Below are positions 7,711-16,801 of a stretch of 64,000 nucleotides of DNA, piece after piece (the stretch's first letter is position 1; each line of letters opens with the position of its first letter). The notes beneath the pieces are model-generated. The model was not told the DNA's origin. It saw only the letters and a list, made by a program, of their open reading frames with translations, and did not search any database. Source of the stretch: G963668605 sp963668605 (lineage in GTDB: Bacteria > Acidobacteriota > Terriglobia > Bryobacterales > Bryobacteraceae); the NCBI GenBank assembly GCA_963668605.1, contig OY764903.1, forward strand, positions 6,882,001 through 6,946,000, read 5' to 3'. The position numbers and the translations under genes are program-made.

Positions 7711-8937
7711 ATGAGATCGAGATTCCTTTCTGCCGGTGCGGCGTGTCTACCACTGTTCTTGCTGCTGATTTACCCATGCCTGTGCGCAGACGCCCAGGGG
7801 CTAACGAAGAAAACTCCCGGCAGCCGTCAAAATCCGTCAGGCGCTGCGGTGACACGCGATTTCATGGACGACATCCCGTTTGCCAAGCATGTCATTGATC
7901 TCGGGGTGGCCGAAACGTGTGCCGTGGGCGATGTTAACGGCGACGGGAAGCTGGATGTCATCTCTGGCGGCAACTGGTACGAGGGCTTAGGCTTTCAGAA
8001 AAATCGCTTTCGCCGGCTCGGTTATGAGAACAATAATCTTGATGATTTCAGCGTTCATGTACTAGACGTAAACGGTGATGGCCGCTTAGATGTGATCAGT
8101 AGCACTTGGTTCAGCCGGAAGATCAGTTGGTTCGAGAACCCCGGCAAGAGCGGTGGAATGTGGAAAGAGCATCTCATTGATTCCGGATCGCCGGTGGAAT
8201 TCAGCTTTTTGGTGGATCTCGATAATGACGGCAAGGCGCAGGAGCTTTTGCCGCAGTTCGGCGGCAAACAGAGCCAGCTTGTCTGGTATGGTCTGGAAAA
8301 TGGCAGCTACGTAAAACACATCGTGAGTGATGCTGGATTTGGCCATGGAATTGGTGCCGGGGACGTCAATGGTGATGGTCGCAACGACATACTTACGCCC
8401 ACAGGATGGTGGGAGGCTCCGCCGGATCCCAGGAAGGGACAGTGGACCTACCACAAGGAATTCGAGGAATTTAAGTTTACCCGGCTTGGCTTCATGCATG
8501 TGTTGGACATAAATGGAGATGGTAAGAATGATGTGCTTACATCCTATGCCCATGAGCGAGGGTTGTTCTGGCTGGAGCGCACGGCTGACGGAAAGTGGAC
8601 TAAGCACATTATTGACGAGAGTTGGTCGCAACCTCATGCTGTCACTATTGCGGACTTAAACAATGATGGTCAGATGGAAGTCGTTACGGGCAAGCGATAC
8701 CACGCTCATAACGGAAAAGACCTTGGTGGCAACGAACCGCTCGGCCTCTATTGGTATGACTACACGAGGAATGATAAAGGTGAACTAGTTTGGATGCGTC
8801 ACATACTGGAATATGGAGGACGGGTCGGTGGGGGAATGCAGGTTCGGGTTGTTGACATAGATCGTGATGGCGACCTGGACATCGCAGTAGCAGGTAAAGG
8901 TGGCTTGTATTGGTTTGAAAACCTGAGCAAGCATTGA
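7711..8937 (+). CDS. Secreted VCBS/FG-GAP repeat protein
   Basis: About 408 residues from the ATG at 7711, chosen because a typical signal peptide follows (MRSRFLSAGAACLPLFLLLI, ending near CADAQG) and a GGGGAG lies upstream. The mature part is a string of FG-GAP/VCBS blades, each with a DxNxDG calcium-type loop: DVNGDGKLD, DVNGDGRLD, DLDNDGKAQ, DVNGDGRND, DINGDGKND, DLNNDGQME, DIDRDGDLD. That makes a seven-bladed integrin-like propeller. Such proteins are common beside sulfatase and oxidoreductase genes in Acidobacteriota and Planctomycetota; glycan or surface binding is a guess. It is divergent from the regulator and may be its target. Confidence 0.85.
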   Translation: MRSRFLSAGAACLPLFLLLIYPCLCADAQGLTKKTPGSRQNPSGAAVTRDFMDDIPFAKHVIDLGVAETCAVGDVNGDGKLDVISGGNWYEGLGFQKNRFRRLGYENNNLDDFSVHVLDVNGDGRLDVISSTWFSRKISWFENPGKSGGMWKEHLIDSGSPVEFSFLVDLDNDGKAQELLPQFGGKQSQLVWYGLENGSYVKHIVSDAGFGHGIGAGDVNGDGRNDILTPTGWWEAPPDPRKGQWTYHKEFEEFKFTRLGFMHVLDINGDGKNDVLTSYAHERGLFWLERTADGKWTKHIIDESWSQPHAVTIADLNNDGQMEVVTGKRYHAHNGKDLGGNEPLGLYWYDYTRNDKGELVWMRHILEYGGRVGGGMQVRVVDIDRDGDLDIAVAGKGGLYWFENLSKH

Positions 8938-9292
8938 CTTCAGTCTCTGCTCGAAAGTTCTCGCCTGCCAGCGCGTTCTTGTCTTTTCGCGAGCAGCCAA
9001 GCACACGAAGAGAGCTTTCACAATGGAGCATTACCGACAGGTGCAAGCGTCAGTCGAATCGCGAGGTAACATATTGACGATTCAATCGACAATAAGCTCT
9101 CTAATACCCGATCCTGCTTTCGCGTTCCCATCCGCGATTTCGTCCGTGCTGAGGTGGAATCACGACGGCGAGACCGCCGGGGAGCGTCGCGAGGCAAATG
9201 CCTGCTCTGGCATTTAGTCATAAGGCCGCGATGGCGGAGAGAAAGACGAACATTAATCATAGAGCGAATAGAGCCTAGGAGAACAACAAACG
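8938..9292. other. Intergenic stretch between VCBS and oxidoreductase genes
   Basis: About 355 bases with no convincing coding frame and no clear terminator hairpin with a T-tract. An AGGAG at 9276-9280 precedes the next start by a somewhat long spacing. Nothing else is recognised. Confidence 0.4.
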
Positions 9293-10603
9293 ATGAACGA
9301 GAGCAGTGGATCCATTTCGCGGCGGCAATTTGCCAAGACCGCGGCCCAAGCGAGCGTGGCGGTGGTGGCCCCGATGATCGTACCGAGCTCGGTGCTGGGC
9401 CAGCGCGCCGGCGCCGTGGCGCCGAGCGACAAAATCGTGTTCGGCGGGATCGGCATCGGCAACCGCGGCATATCCTCGGTGGCCTGCATCCTGAGCTACC
9501 AGGACACGCGCATCGTTGCCGTGGCCGACGTCCGGAACGAGCGTCGCGAGTTCGTCAAGAGCACGGTAGACAAGCGTTACCAGAACAACGATTGCAAGAT
9601 GTATGCGAGCCATGAGGAACTGCTGGACCGCTCGGACATCGACGGCGTTCTAATCGCCACCGGCGACCGCTGGCATACTCCCATGTCGATCCTGGCGGCG
9701 AAGGCCGGCAAGCACATCTACTGTGAGAAGCCCTGCTCGATGACGATCCAGGAAAGCCAGGCGATGGCCGACGCCGTCCGCCGTTATGGCGTTGTGTACC
9801 AAGCGGGATGCCAGCGGCGTAACGGTAAGAATTTCATGGTTGCCATGGAAATGGCCCGTAGCGGCAAACTCGGCAAGTTGCATACGCTCCACTGCAACGA
9901 CGCGAATATGTCGCCCATCACCACTCACGATTGGCTGCCCGCCGAGCCGGAGCCGCCCAAGTCGGTGGTGGATTGGGAGCGCTGGCTCGGTCCTTCTCCG
10001 TGGCGGCCGTATCATTCGCTGTATGTGCAAGGACGCTGGCGCGGCTATTTCGATTTTCACGGCGGCGGCATCCTCGAGTGGGGCTCGCATACCGCCGATC
10101 TTTGCCAGTACGTCAACAACGCGGATGACACGCAGCCAATCGAATACGAGCCGAAGGGTGGTGCTAGCGGTCCGTATTTTGTGTACTGCCGCTACGCCAA
10201 CGGCGTGAAGCTCGTGCATCGCAATACCGGCTGGATGGGTTTGGGGCCGTGCAGTGTGCGGTTCGAGGGAGACAACGGTTGGGTGGAGACGGGCGACACT
10301 GGCAAGATCGAGGTCTCAGAGAATTTGAAGTTAGAGCTGCCTCCGCCTGAGAAGGGGGATGCCTTTAACCTTACGCTGCATTACCACTGGCGGGATTTCG
10401 TGGAGTGCATCAAGACGCGGTCGCAGCCCAAGTCTCACGCCGCCGCCGCCGCCAACACCCATATCGGTTGCCATGCGGCATACATCGCGTACCAGCTTGG
10501 GCGCAAACTGACGTGGGACCCGGCCAAACAGGAGTTCGTCAACGACGCTGAGGCCAATCGCATGCGGTCGCGGGAGATGCGTCCGCCTTGGCGGCTGGTA
10601 TAG
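9293..10603 (+). CDS. Tat-exported Gfo/Idh/MocA family oxidoreductase
   Basis: A 436-residue NAD(P)-dependent sugar or polyol oxidoreductase. A twin-arginine signal lies at residues 9-14 (SRRQFA) with a hydrophobic Ala/Val stretch to about residue 35. The Rossmann dinucleotide motif is GGIGIGNRG (about 51-59), and the family's EKP motif is E145-K146-P147 (CEKPCSMT). The C-terminal substrate domain includes WGSHTADLCQ, with a His where the family usually keeps one. Substrates in this family range from inositols to N-acetylated sugars and cannot be told from sequence. The HEAT-repeat gene follows after 31 bases, and the two probably share a transcript. Confidence 0.9.
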   Translation: MNESSGSISRRQFAKTAAQASVAVVAPMIVPSSVLGQRAGAVAPSDKIVFGGIGIGNRGISSVACILSYQDTRIVAVADVRNERREFVKSTVDKRYQNNDCKMYASHEELLDRSDIDGVLIATGDRWHTPMSILAAKAGKHIYCEKPCSMTIQESQAMADAVRRYGVVYQAGCQRRNGKNFMVAMEMARSGKLGKLHTLHCNDANMSPITTHDWLPAEPEPPKSVVDWERWLGPSPWRPYHSLYVQGRWRGYFDFHGGGILEWGSHTADLCQYVNNADDTQPIEYEPKGGASGPYFVYCRYANGVKLVHRNTGWMGLGPCSVRFEGDNGWVETGDTGKIEVSENLKLELPPPEKGDAFNLTLHYHWRDFVECIKTRSQPKSHAAAAANTHIGCHAAYIAYQLGRKLTWDPAKQEFVNDAEANRMRSREMRPPWRLV

Positions 10604-10634
10604 GGAAGCGGAGACGGGAAAGGATACCGGAACG

Positions 10635-11360
10635 ATGCAAAACACTGGACAGACGATTTCCACCGGGCAGCAGCCCGCGGCAGTCCCGGCGAAGAGCGGG
10701 CGGCGTCCCGCAGGGCCTCCTATTCCTCCGGAATTTCAGGCGGCGACGATTATGAAGCTCGACTCGCCGCAGTTGGTGCAGATTCTCAAGAACCCTGGAT
10801 CGACCGTATTTCAGAAAGCCAAGGCCTGCATGCGCCTGGCGATGGTAGGTACAAAGGATGCCGTTCCCGCGCTAGCCGCTTTGTTGCCGGACCCGAAGTT
10901 TTCGCACTACGCGCGTTTCGCGCTGGTACCGATTCCCGATCCATCCGTAGACGATGCCCTGCGGGGCGCGTTGAAGAGTGTGAAGGGAAATCTGCTGGTG
11001 GGCGTGATCGATTCGATAGGCCAACGAAAGGACGCGAAGGCGGTGGATCCGCTCGCGAAGTTGATGCACGACAGCGATGCCGATGTTGCTCAGGCGGCAG
11101 CGGCGGCGCTGGGGCGCATCAGCGGTCCACGGGCCACCGAGGCGCTTCGGGATGGGCTTGTGAAGACGAGAGGGACTATGCGGACGGCGGTAGCCGCAGC
11201 CGGCCTGGTCTGCGCCGAAGGGCTGATGGTGCAAAACGACCGTAAGGGAGCTTTCGCCCTTTATGACACCCTCAGCCGCCCGGACATGCCCAAGAGTGTG
11301 CGGCTTGCCGCCATGCACAGCACCATCGCGGCGGAAACCGCACTGGACCGGCCCCGGTAA
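10635..11360 (+). CDS. HEAT-repeat protein
   Basis: A 241-residue protein with no signal peptide. After a Gln/Pro/Ala-rich N-terminus (residues 1-35) it consists of HEAT/PBS-lyase-like helical pairs of about 30 residues: KACMRLAMVGTKDAVPALAA, VIDSIGQRKDAKAVDPLAKL and AAAALGRISGPRATEALRDG. These repeats make a curved scaffold for protein binding. It lies between the oxidoreductase (31 bases) and the TonB receptor (about 70 bases), so the three probably form one operon. HEAT proteins next to Tat-exported oxidoreductases are frequent in Planctomycetota-like gene sets; the partner is unknown. Confidence 0.75.
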   Translation: MQNTGQTISTGQQPAAVPAKSGRRPAGPPIPPEFQAATIMKLDSPQLVQILKNPGSTVFQKAKACMRLAMVGTKDAVPALAALLPDPKFSHYARFALVPIPDPSVDDALRGALKSVKGNLLVGVIDSIGQRKDAKAVDPLAKLMHDSDADVAQAAAAALGRISGPRATEALRDGLVKTRGTMRTAVAAAGLVCAEGLMVQNDRKGAFALYDTLSRPDMPKSVRLAAMHSTIAAETALDRPR

Positions 11361-11431
11361 ATTCGAAGGTGAATGATGCTGCTGTTGGGCAGCGGTTGGC
11401 AACGCGACGATTTGTAGGGAAAGGACAAGCT

Positions 11432-14400
11432 GTGAAACGCACTGCCTCTCGGATTGCACTTTGCTGCTGCGCGTTGGCGGTTCCGCCGTTGTGCGCACAA
11501 ATTATCACGGGTTCCATCGTTGGTACCGTTTACGACTCCAGCGGGTTGGCGGTGCCTACGGCCACTATTAAACTCACGAATCCTTCGCGCGGCTTCCAGC
11601 GGCAGATTTCCAGCGCTGCCAACGGTGGATTTACGTTCAATGGAATCGAGGCGGGCGAGTATACACTAGCGGTTTCGGCAGCCGGCTTCAAGACGATGGA
11701 AAAGCGGAACCTGATGCTCGCTACCGGCGAGCGCCTTTCGGCGGGCACGATGGTTCTGGAACTCGGCACTGTTTCAGAAACGGTAATTGTTCAGGCACGA
11801 GCGGCGGCGGTACAGACAGAAAGCGCCGAGCGGGCCGACGTGGTGACGAACGCGCAGGCGGACAATCTGTTGACGCTCGGGCGAAACGTCACCTCTCTTA
11901 TCGGGCTGTTGCCGGGCGTGGTTGACCGGACCAACAACGAGTCGCTCGACGTTGCGCAGGATCTTCACGTACTCGGCAACCGGCGGGCGTCCAACAACAT
12001 TACAGTTGACGGTACGCCTGCGATCGACATTGACGACGGCCAAAGTAACAAGCTGAACGTCAGCCAGGACGCGGTTGCTGAGGTGAAAGTGCTGCTGAGC
12101 AATTACCAGGCGGAATACGGACGAATGGCGGGCTCGAACATCCAAATTGTGACCAAATCGGGAACCCGCGACTTTCACGGCCTCGGTTCGTATTTCAAAC
12201 GGCACGAGCAGTTCAACGCCACGGATTTTTTTGACAACCGGCTCAGCCAGCATAAGCCGCGTTACCGGTACAATACCTGGACCTACAACATTGGCGGTCC
12301 TATATACATTCCCGGCAGATTCAACCGGAACCGTGATAAGTTGTTCTTCTTCTGGCAGCAGGAGTATTGGCCCACCGCGACAGGCGGAGTCTCGAACGTG
12401 ACCACGCCGACTTTGCTCGAACGCCAGGGAGACTTTTCGCAATCGATGGACCTGAACAACAAGATCATCGTTGTTCGCGATCCGTTCAACGGCGCCTCAC
12501 CTTTCCCCGGAAACCGGATTCCGGCATCGCAGCTCGACAAGAGCGGCATAGCTATTTTGAAGCTGTTTCCTGTCCCGAATTACTTCGACCGCGACATTTC
12601 AAAAGGGCAATTCAACTACGTCTTCAATACCAAGCTTGACAGCCCGCAGCGGACTGACAGTCTGAAACTCGATTACGTGATCGATTCGCATAACTCGGTG
12701 GTGTTCGGCTATTCCGGATATGACCAGACGAAATCGGGCAACAGTGGCGTGCCGGGTCTGACAGCTAATTGGCCTCAGTTCGCCGATGCCACCTGCGCCG
12801 CGCCGTCACAAGTGCTCTCCGCGAGGTACACGCGTATCTTCTCGCCGACGCTTCTGAATGAGTTTCAGGTGGGTATGATGCATCAAAGCGAACGGCACAG
12901 CTTCTCGGAGGAGACGCTGCAACAAAACCAGCGCACCCATATCGGTTTCCTGGCGGGCCAGTTTAATCCGTCGATCAACCCCCTCGAGATCGTTCCTAAC
13001 CTAACGTTCGGCGGCGTGACGCGCGCGGCCAACACGGTGGTGAATGGCCGTGTTCCGTTCGACCTCTCGCAGTTGGTCCTGAACCTGGATAACAAGCTGA
13101 CTGTGACGCGCGGGGCGCACACCGTCAAGGCGGGCCTTTATCTGGAGCGTTTCAACCGCGACATGCCTGCAGGAAACGTTCTGTTCAATGGCGCCGTCAA
13201 TTTCGGCGTCAATGCGAATAATCCGCTCAATGCCGGTTATGCCTACGCGAATGCCGCACTTGGCGTCTTCAATTCGTACTCGGAAGGCTCCGCGCGTCCG
13301 CACATGCATGCGAGAAACATGGTCGGTGAGATTTTTGTCCAGGACAACTGGAAAGTCCGCCGCCGGCTCACGCTCGACTACGGCCTCCGGCTTTACATCG
13401 CGCCTCCCATCTATGATGGAGATAACCTGATGTCGGGGTTCCTCCCGTCGCGCTTTGACCCGGCGCGGCAGGTGCAACTCATCGGTCCGGGTTTGGACCG
13501 CGCGGGCAAGCGCGTCGGCATCGATCCGATTACCGGCAACACGTATGCGGCGGCGCTGATTGGAGCGATCGCGCCGAATTCGGGCGACCCGTTCAACGGC
13601 ATGGTCGCAGCCTCGGTCGATAACTCCTACTCTCGTTCGCTGACCAGCCGCGGGTCTGTTGCGGCCGCGCCGCGGATTGGTTTTGCATACGACGTCTTCG
13701 GCAATGGCAGAACGGCCGTGCGTGGAGGCGTGGGCGTCTTTTACAATCGGGAAAACATGTCCGACGCCTTCAAGTTCCTGGTGGCGCAGCCGCCCTTCGT
13801 GACGACGCCAATCGTGAACTATGGCCAACTCAATGCGCTCCAGTCGTCGGCTAGCCTGCTCTTTCCGGGAAACGTCCTGGGCCGCGATCCAAACACCGCC
13901 TTGCAGCGCGTGATGAATTTCAGCTTCGCAGTGCAACAGGACATCGGTTACGGAACGATTCTCGACGTCGGCTACGTCGGGTCACTCGGGAGACACCTGG
14001 TCTGGCGCCGCGGCGTCAACCGGATCCCGCTAGGCGCGAACTTTGCGGCTGCGAACGTGGACCCGACCCTCCCCGGAAAATCGGCACTTCCACCAGCGTT
14101 TCTCCGGCCCGTGATCGGCTACACGGACATCGATCTCATCGAGAGCGCCAGCAGTTCGAATTACCACTCGTTACAACTGACCATCCGGCGCCGGTTTACG
14201 AAGAACCTGCAGTTCGGTGGATCGTGGACATGGTCGAAGTCGATGGATTACAACGATGCCGAAGGAAACGTCATCAATACGCTTGTGCCGCTGCGCGAGT
14301 GGTATTACGGCCCGACGGGTTGGGATCGTACGCACGTCGTGAAGATCAACTACCTGTACGACGTTCCCAAGGTGCGATGGAACAACCAGGTGGCCCGGGT

Positions 14401-14884
14401 GGCACTGCACAACTGGCAGATTTCCGGCATCGCCAGTTTCGTCAGCGGAGCGCCGCTTGGAGTCGGATTTACTCAGACCACGGCGACGGATCTTTCCGGC
14501 ACACCCTCGGTCGGCCCTCGCATTGTCCTCACGGGCAACCCGGTGCTTCCGAAGGGCGAGCGGACGTTTTCGCGGTTTTTCAATACGAGCGTTTTCCAGA
14601 TTCCAGACCGAGGCACGATGGGTAATGCCGCGAAGACGGTGATCCGCGGGCCAGGAATCAACAACTGGGATATAGCGTTATTCAAGAATTTTCCAATTCA
14701 CGAGCAAAAGCGCCTGCAGTTCCGCTGTGAGATGTACAACGCGTTTAACCACACGCAATTCACCAATGTCGACACTACCGCACGCTTCGACCCGCTCGGA
14801 AACCAGGTCAACGCTCAGTTTGGGCAGTACACAGCCGCAGCCCGGCCTCGCTACATCCAGTTGGCATTGCGGTTTTATTTCTGA
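11432..14884 (+). CDS. Oar-type TonB-dependent receptor 1
   Basis: About 1150 residues. I start at the GTG at 11432, since AAGGA lies 6-10 bases upstream and a signal peptide begins there (VKRTASRIALCCCALAVPPL, cleaved near CAQ). Residues about 25-115 form a carboxypeptidase-regulatory-like domain (GSIVGTVYDSSGLAVPTATI, FNGIEAGEYTLAVSAAGFKT). A plug follows (NNITVDGTPAIDIDDGQSNK, YQAEYGRMAGSNIQIVTKSG), then a long beta-barrel ending in Phe (YIQLALRFYF), as outer-membrane barrels do. Such receptors import large substrates, often oligosaccharides, using TonB energy. The sulfatase gene follows by about 200 bases. Confidence 0.9.
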   Translation: MKRTASRIALCCCALAVPPLCAQIITGSIVGTVYDSSGLAVPTATIKLTNPSRGFQRQISSAANGGFTFNGIEAGEYTLAVSAAGFKTMEKRNLMLATGERLSAGTMVLELGTVSETVIVQARAAAVQTESAERADVVTNAQADNLLTLGRNVTSLIGLLPGVVDRTNNESLDVAQDLHVLGNRRASNNITVDGTPAIDIDDGQSNKLNVSQDAVAEVKVLLSNYQAEYGRMAGSNIQIVTKSGTRDFHGLGSYFKRHEQFNATDFFDNRLSQHKPRYRYNTWTYNIGGPIYIPGRFNRNRDKLFFFWQQEYWPTATGGVSNVTTPTLLERQGDFSQSMDLNNKIIVVRDPFNGASPFPGNRIPASQLDKSGIAILKLFPVPNYFDRDISKGQFNYVFNTKLDSPQRTDSLKLDYVIDSHNSVVFGYSGYDQTKSGNSGVPGLTANWPQFADATCAAPSQVLSARYTRIFSPTLLNEFQVGMMHQSERHSFSEETLQQNQRTHIGFLAGQFNPSINPLEIVPNLTFGGVTRAANTVVNGRVPFDLSQLVLNLDNKLTVTRGAHTVKAGLYLERFNRDMPAGNVLFNGAVNFGVNANNPLNAGYAYANAALGVFNSYSEGSARPHMHARNMVGEIFVQDNWKVRRRLTLDYGLRLYIAPPIYDGDNLMSGFLPSRFDPARQVQLIGPGLDRAGKRVGIDPITGNTYAAALIGAIAPNSGDPFNGMVAASVDNSYSRSLTSRGSVAAAPRIGFAYDVFGNGRTAVRGGVGVFYNRENMSDAFKFLVAQPPFVTTPIVNYGQLNALQSSASLLFPGNVLGRDPNTALQRVMNFSFAVQQDIGYGTILDVGYVGSLGRHLVWRRGVNRIPLGANFAAANVDPTLPGKSALPPAFLRPVIGYTDIDLIESASSSNYHSLQLTIRRRFTKNLQFGGSWTWSKSMDYNDAEGNVINTLVPLREWYYGPTGWDRTHVVKINYLYDVPKVRWNNQVARVALHNWQISGIASFVSGAPLGVGFTQTTATDLSGTPSVGPRIVLTGNPVLPKGERTFSRFFNTSVFQIPDRGTMGNAAKTVIRGPGINNWDIALFKNFPIHEQKRLQFRCEMYNAFNHTQFTNVDTTARFDPLGNQVNAQFGQYTAAARPRYIQLALRFYF

Positions 14885-15083
14885 TACGGAGGATGAGAAA
14901 GCGTACATCTTCCGATTCTTCTGCGTGCCTGGCGTTGGGCGCTTCGGATACCCTATCGAAAAGGACTTGAAGAAGACGATCATGACAAGCCAGCAGAGGT
15001 GGACGGTTGTCCGCTCGATGCCGCAATTCGGAACTGCTCTCATTTGGAGGTTCAGCAGCACGACCTTCCGAGGTTGAATATCT

Positions 15084-16616
15084 ATGCCCGACCTAACAAG
15101 AAGAGGATTACTTCAGGCTGGCGGCGCGGCTGCCGTTGCCGTTGCCGCCGGCGTCGAGCGGCCGAACGTGCTGTTCATTATGGCCGATCAACTCCGCGCG
15201 GACTGCCTGGGCGCAAACGGCAATCGCATGATCCGCACTCCGAATATCGACCGGCTGGCCGCGGCATCTGCGAATTTCACCAGCACTTTCGTGCAGGCGC
15301 CGGTCTGCGTCCCTTCGCGCATCAGCTTTTTCACAGGCCGCTATCCCCATAGCCACAAGAATCGCGTCAACTATACGCCGTGCGACCAGCGTGAGGTTTT
15401 CATGCAACGCCTGTTGCAGCAGGCCGGTTATCAGACCGGGTCAGTGGGCAAGCTGCACTTCTATCCTCCAACGTCCGAGCACGCGCGATCCACGGGTTTC
15501 GACAAGGTTCTCCTTGACGACGGCGTGCCTAAGTCCGATCCATACTCCGATTATGTGAAGTGGCGGACGGAGCACGATCCGAACGCCAAAATTCCGTACA
15601 ACGCAACAACGAAGAATCGCGCTCCCGGCCAGAATCCGCATCGCGCGCTGATCGATTATGAGTTCACGCAAACCGCCTGGGTTGGGGCAAAGAGTTGTGA
15701 GATGCTGCGCGAGTTCGCCGCATCGTCAAAGCCGTTCTTCCTGTTCGCTTCCTTTTTCAAGCCGCACTCGCCGCACACTGTGCCCGCGCCGTTCGACTCG
15801 CTGTACAACGATGTTGAGATCCCGCTGCCCAGGCCCGCTACGCTGGAATACATCCATAGTCTTCCGAAACCGGTTCAGGCCCAGATCCTGCGCGGCGGAG
15901 GGCAGTACGGAATGGATCGCACTTTGCTGCAGTGGGGCAACCGCAGTTACTATGGCGGCATTTCGATGGTGGACCGCGAAGTCGGGCGAATCCTTGATGA
16001 ACTGGAAAAGTCCGGAAAGTCGCAAAATACGATCGTCATACTCTCTTCCGATCACGGCGATCAATTGCTGGAGCACGGGCTAAACGGAAAGAACGTGTTC
16101 TTCGAGGAGTCGGTCCATGTACCGCTTTTGGTGCGTTATCCCGGCCGGATCGAGCCGCGCCGGCATGCCGATCTGATTGAAACCGTGGATGTCCTGCCCA
16201 CTGTTCTCGATTTTTGCGGCGCGGCCATCCCGGAGAGCTGCCAAGGCCGCAGTTTTTCCGCCTTGGCGGATTCGCGTAGAGGCGCGTATCAGGCGCGCGA
16301 ATTCGTGTTTGCCGAGAATGTCATTCCGGAAGTGATCACAGGTGGAGCTCTCGAGATGCCTTTCGCTCCCGGCAAAGGCGTGGGCGGGATCTTGCATCCC
16401 GACGGGAAAATGATCCGGACCCGGAGGTGGAAGTTCAATTACTATCCCGGTGGCCTTGGGGAGCTCTACGATCTGGAAAATGATCCTCACGAGTATCGAA
16501 ACCTGTATACAGATCCCGCACATCAGAACACCGTTCGGGAACTGAAAGGCCGGCTTCTGGATCTACTGATTACGGCCGATGAGAACGACCAGATCGCGCG
16601 CCACTGGCTTTTGTAG
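15084..16616 (+). CDS. Tat-exported sulfatase 1
   Basis: A 510-residue family S1 sulfatase (formylglycine-dependent). A twin-arginine signal lies at residues 5-10 (TRRGLL). The metal-binding start of the fold is NVLFIMADQ (D35). The maturation motif is C75-V-P-S-R (CVPSR), where Cys is converted to formylglycine. Further metal and sulfate-site motifs are GKLHFYPP and SSDHGDQLLEHG. The C-terminal RRWKFNYYPGGLGELYDLEN is typical. It would remove sulfate esters from a sugar outside the cytoplasm. It lies between two Oar-type receptors, so its substrate probably enters through one of them. The exact S1 subfamily cannot be set by eye. Confidence 0.92.
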   Translation: MPDLTRRGLLQAGGAAAVAVAAGVERPNVLFIMADQLRADCLGANGNRMIRTPNIDRLAAASANFTSTFVQAPVCVPSRISFFTGRYPHSHKNRVNYTPCDQREVFMQRLLQQAGYQTGSVGKLHFYPPTSEHARSTGFDKVLLDDGVPKSDPYSDYVKWRTEHDPNAKIPYNATTKNRAPGQNPHRALIDYEFTQTAWVGAKSCEMLREFAASSKPFFLFASFFKPHSPHTVPAPFDSLYNDVEIPLPRPATLEYIHSLPKPVQAQILRGGGQYGMDRTLLQWGNRSYYGGISMVDREVGRILDELEKSGKSQNTIVILSSDHGDQLLEHGLNGKNVFFEESVHVPLLVRYPGRIEPRRHADLIETVDVLPTVLDFCGAAIPESCQGRSFSALADSRRGAYQAREFVFAENVIPEVITGGALEMPFAPGKGVGGILHPDGKMIRTRRWKFNYYPGGLGELYDLENDPHEYRNLYTDPAHQNTVRELKGRLLDLLITADENDQIARHWLL

Positions 16617-16801
16617 TCCGAACCTACTGGAGGGCAGGGAAGGCTACGGCTTTGCGATCTACGATCGATCGGGGAATAGTTGTGGAACACACCCAGGCGT
16701 GCTGGAGTTGGAGTACTACTAAGTATGATATCGTATGTCTTGCTGCTCGCTGTAACCAACTCCAAATAGCCAGCTAGCGTGTGTCAATAGAATAAACCCG
16801 A
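16617..16801. promoter_or_regulatory. Intergenic region with a long inverted repeat
   Basis: Between the sulfatase and receptor 2. It contains GCTGGAGTTGG near 16699 and its complement CCAACTCC...CCAGC near 16757-16775, which could fold into a bulged stem. No clear -35/-10 pair and no T-tract are seen, so it could be an operator or an attenuator-like fold. Confidence 0.25.
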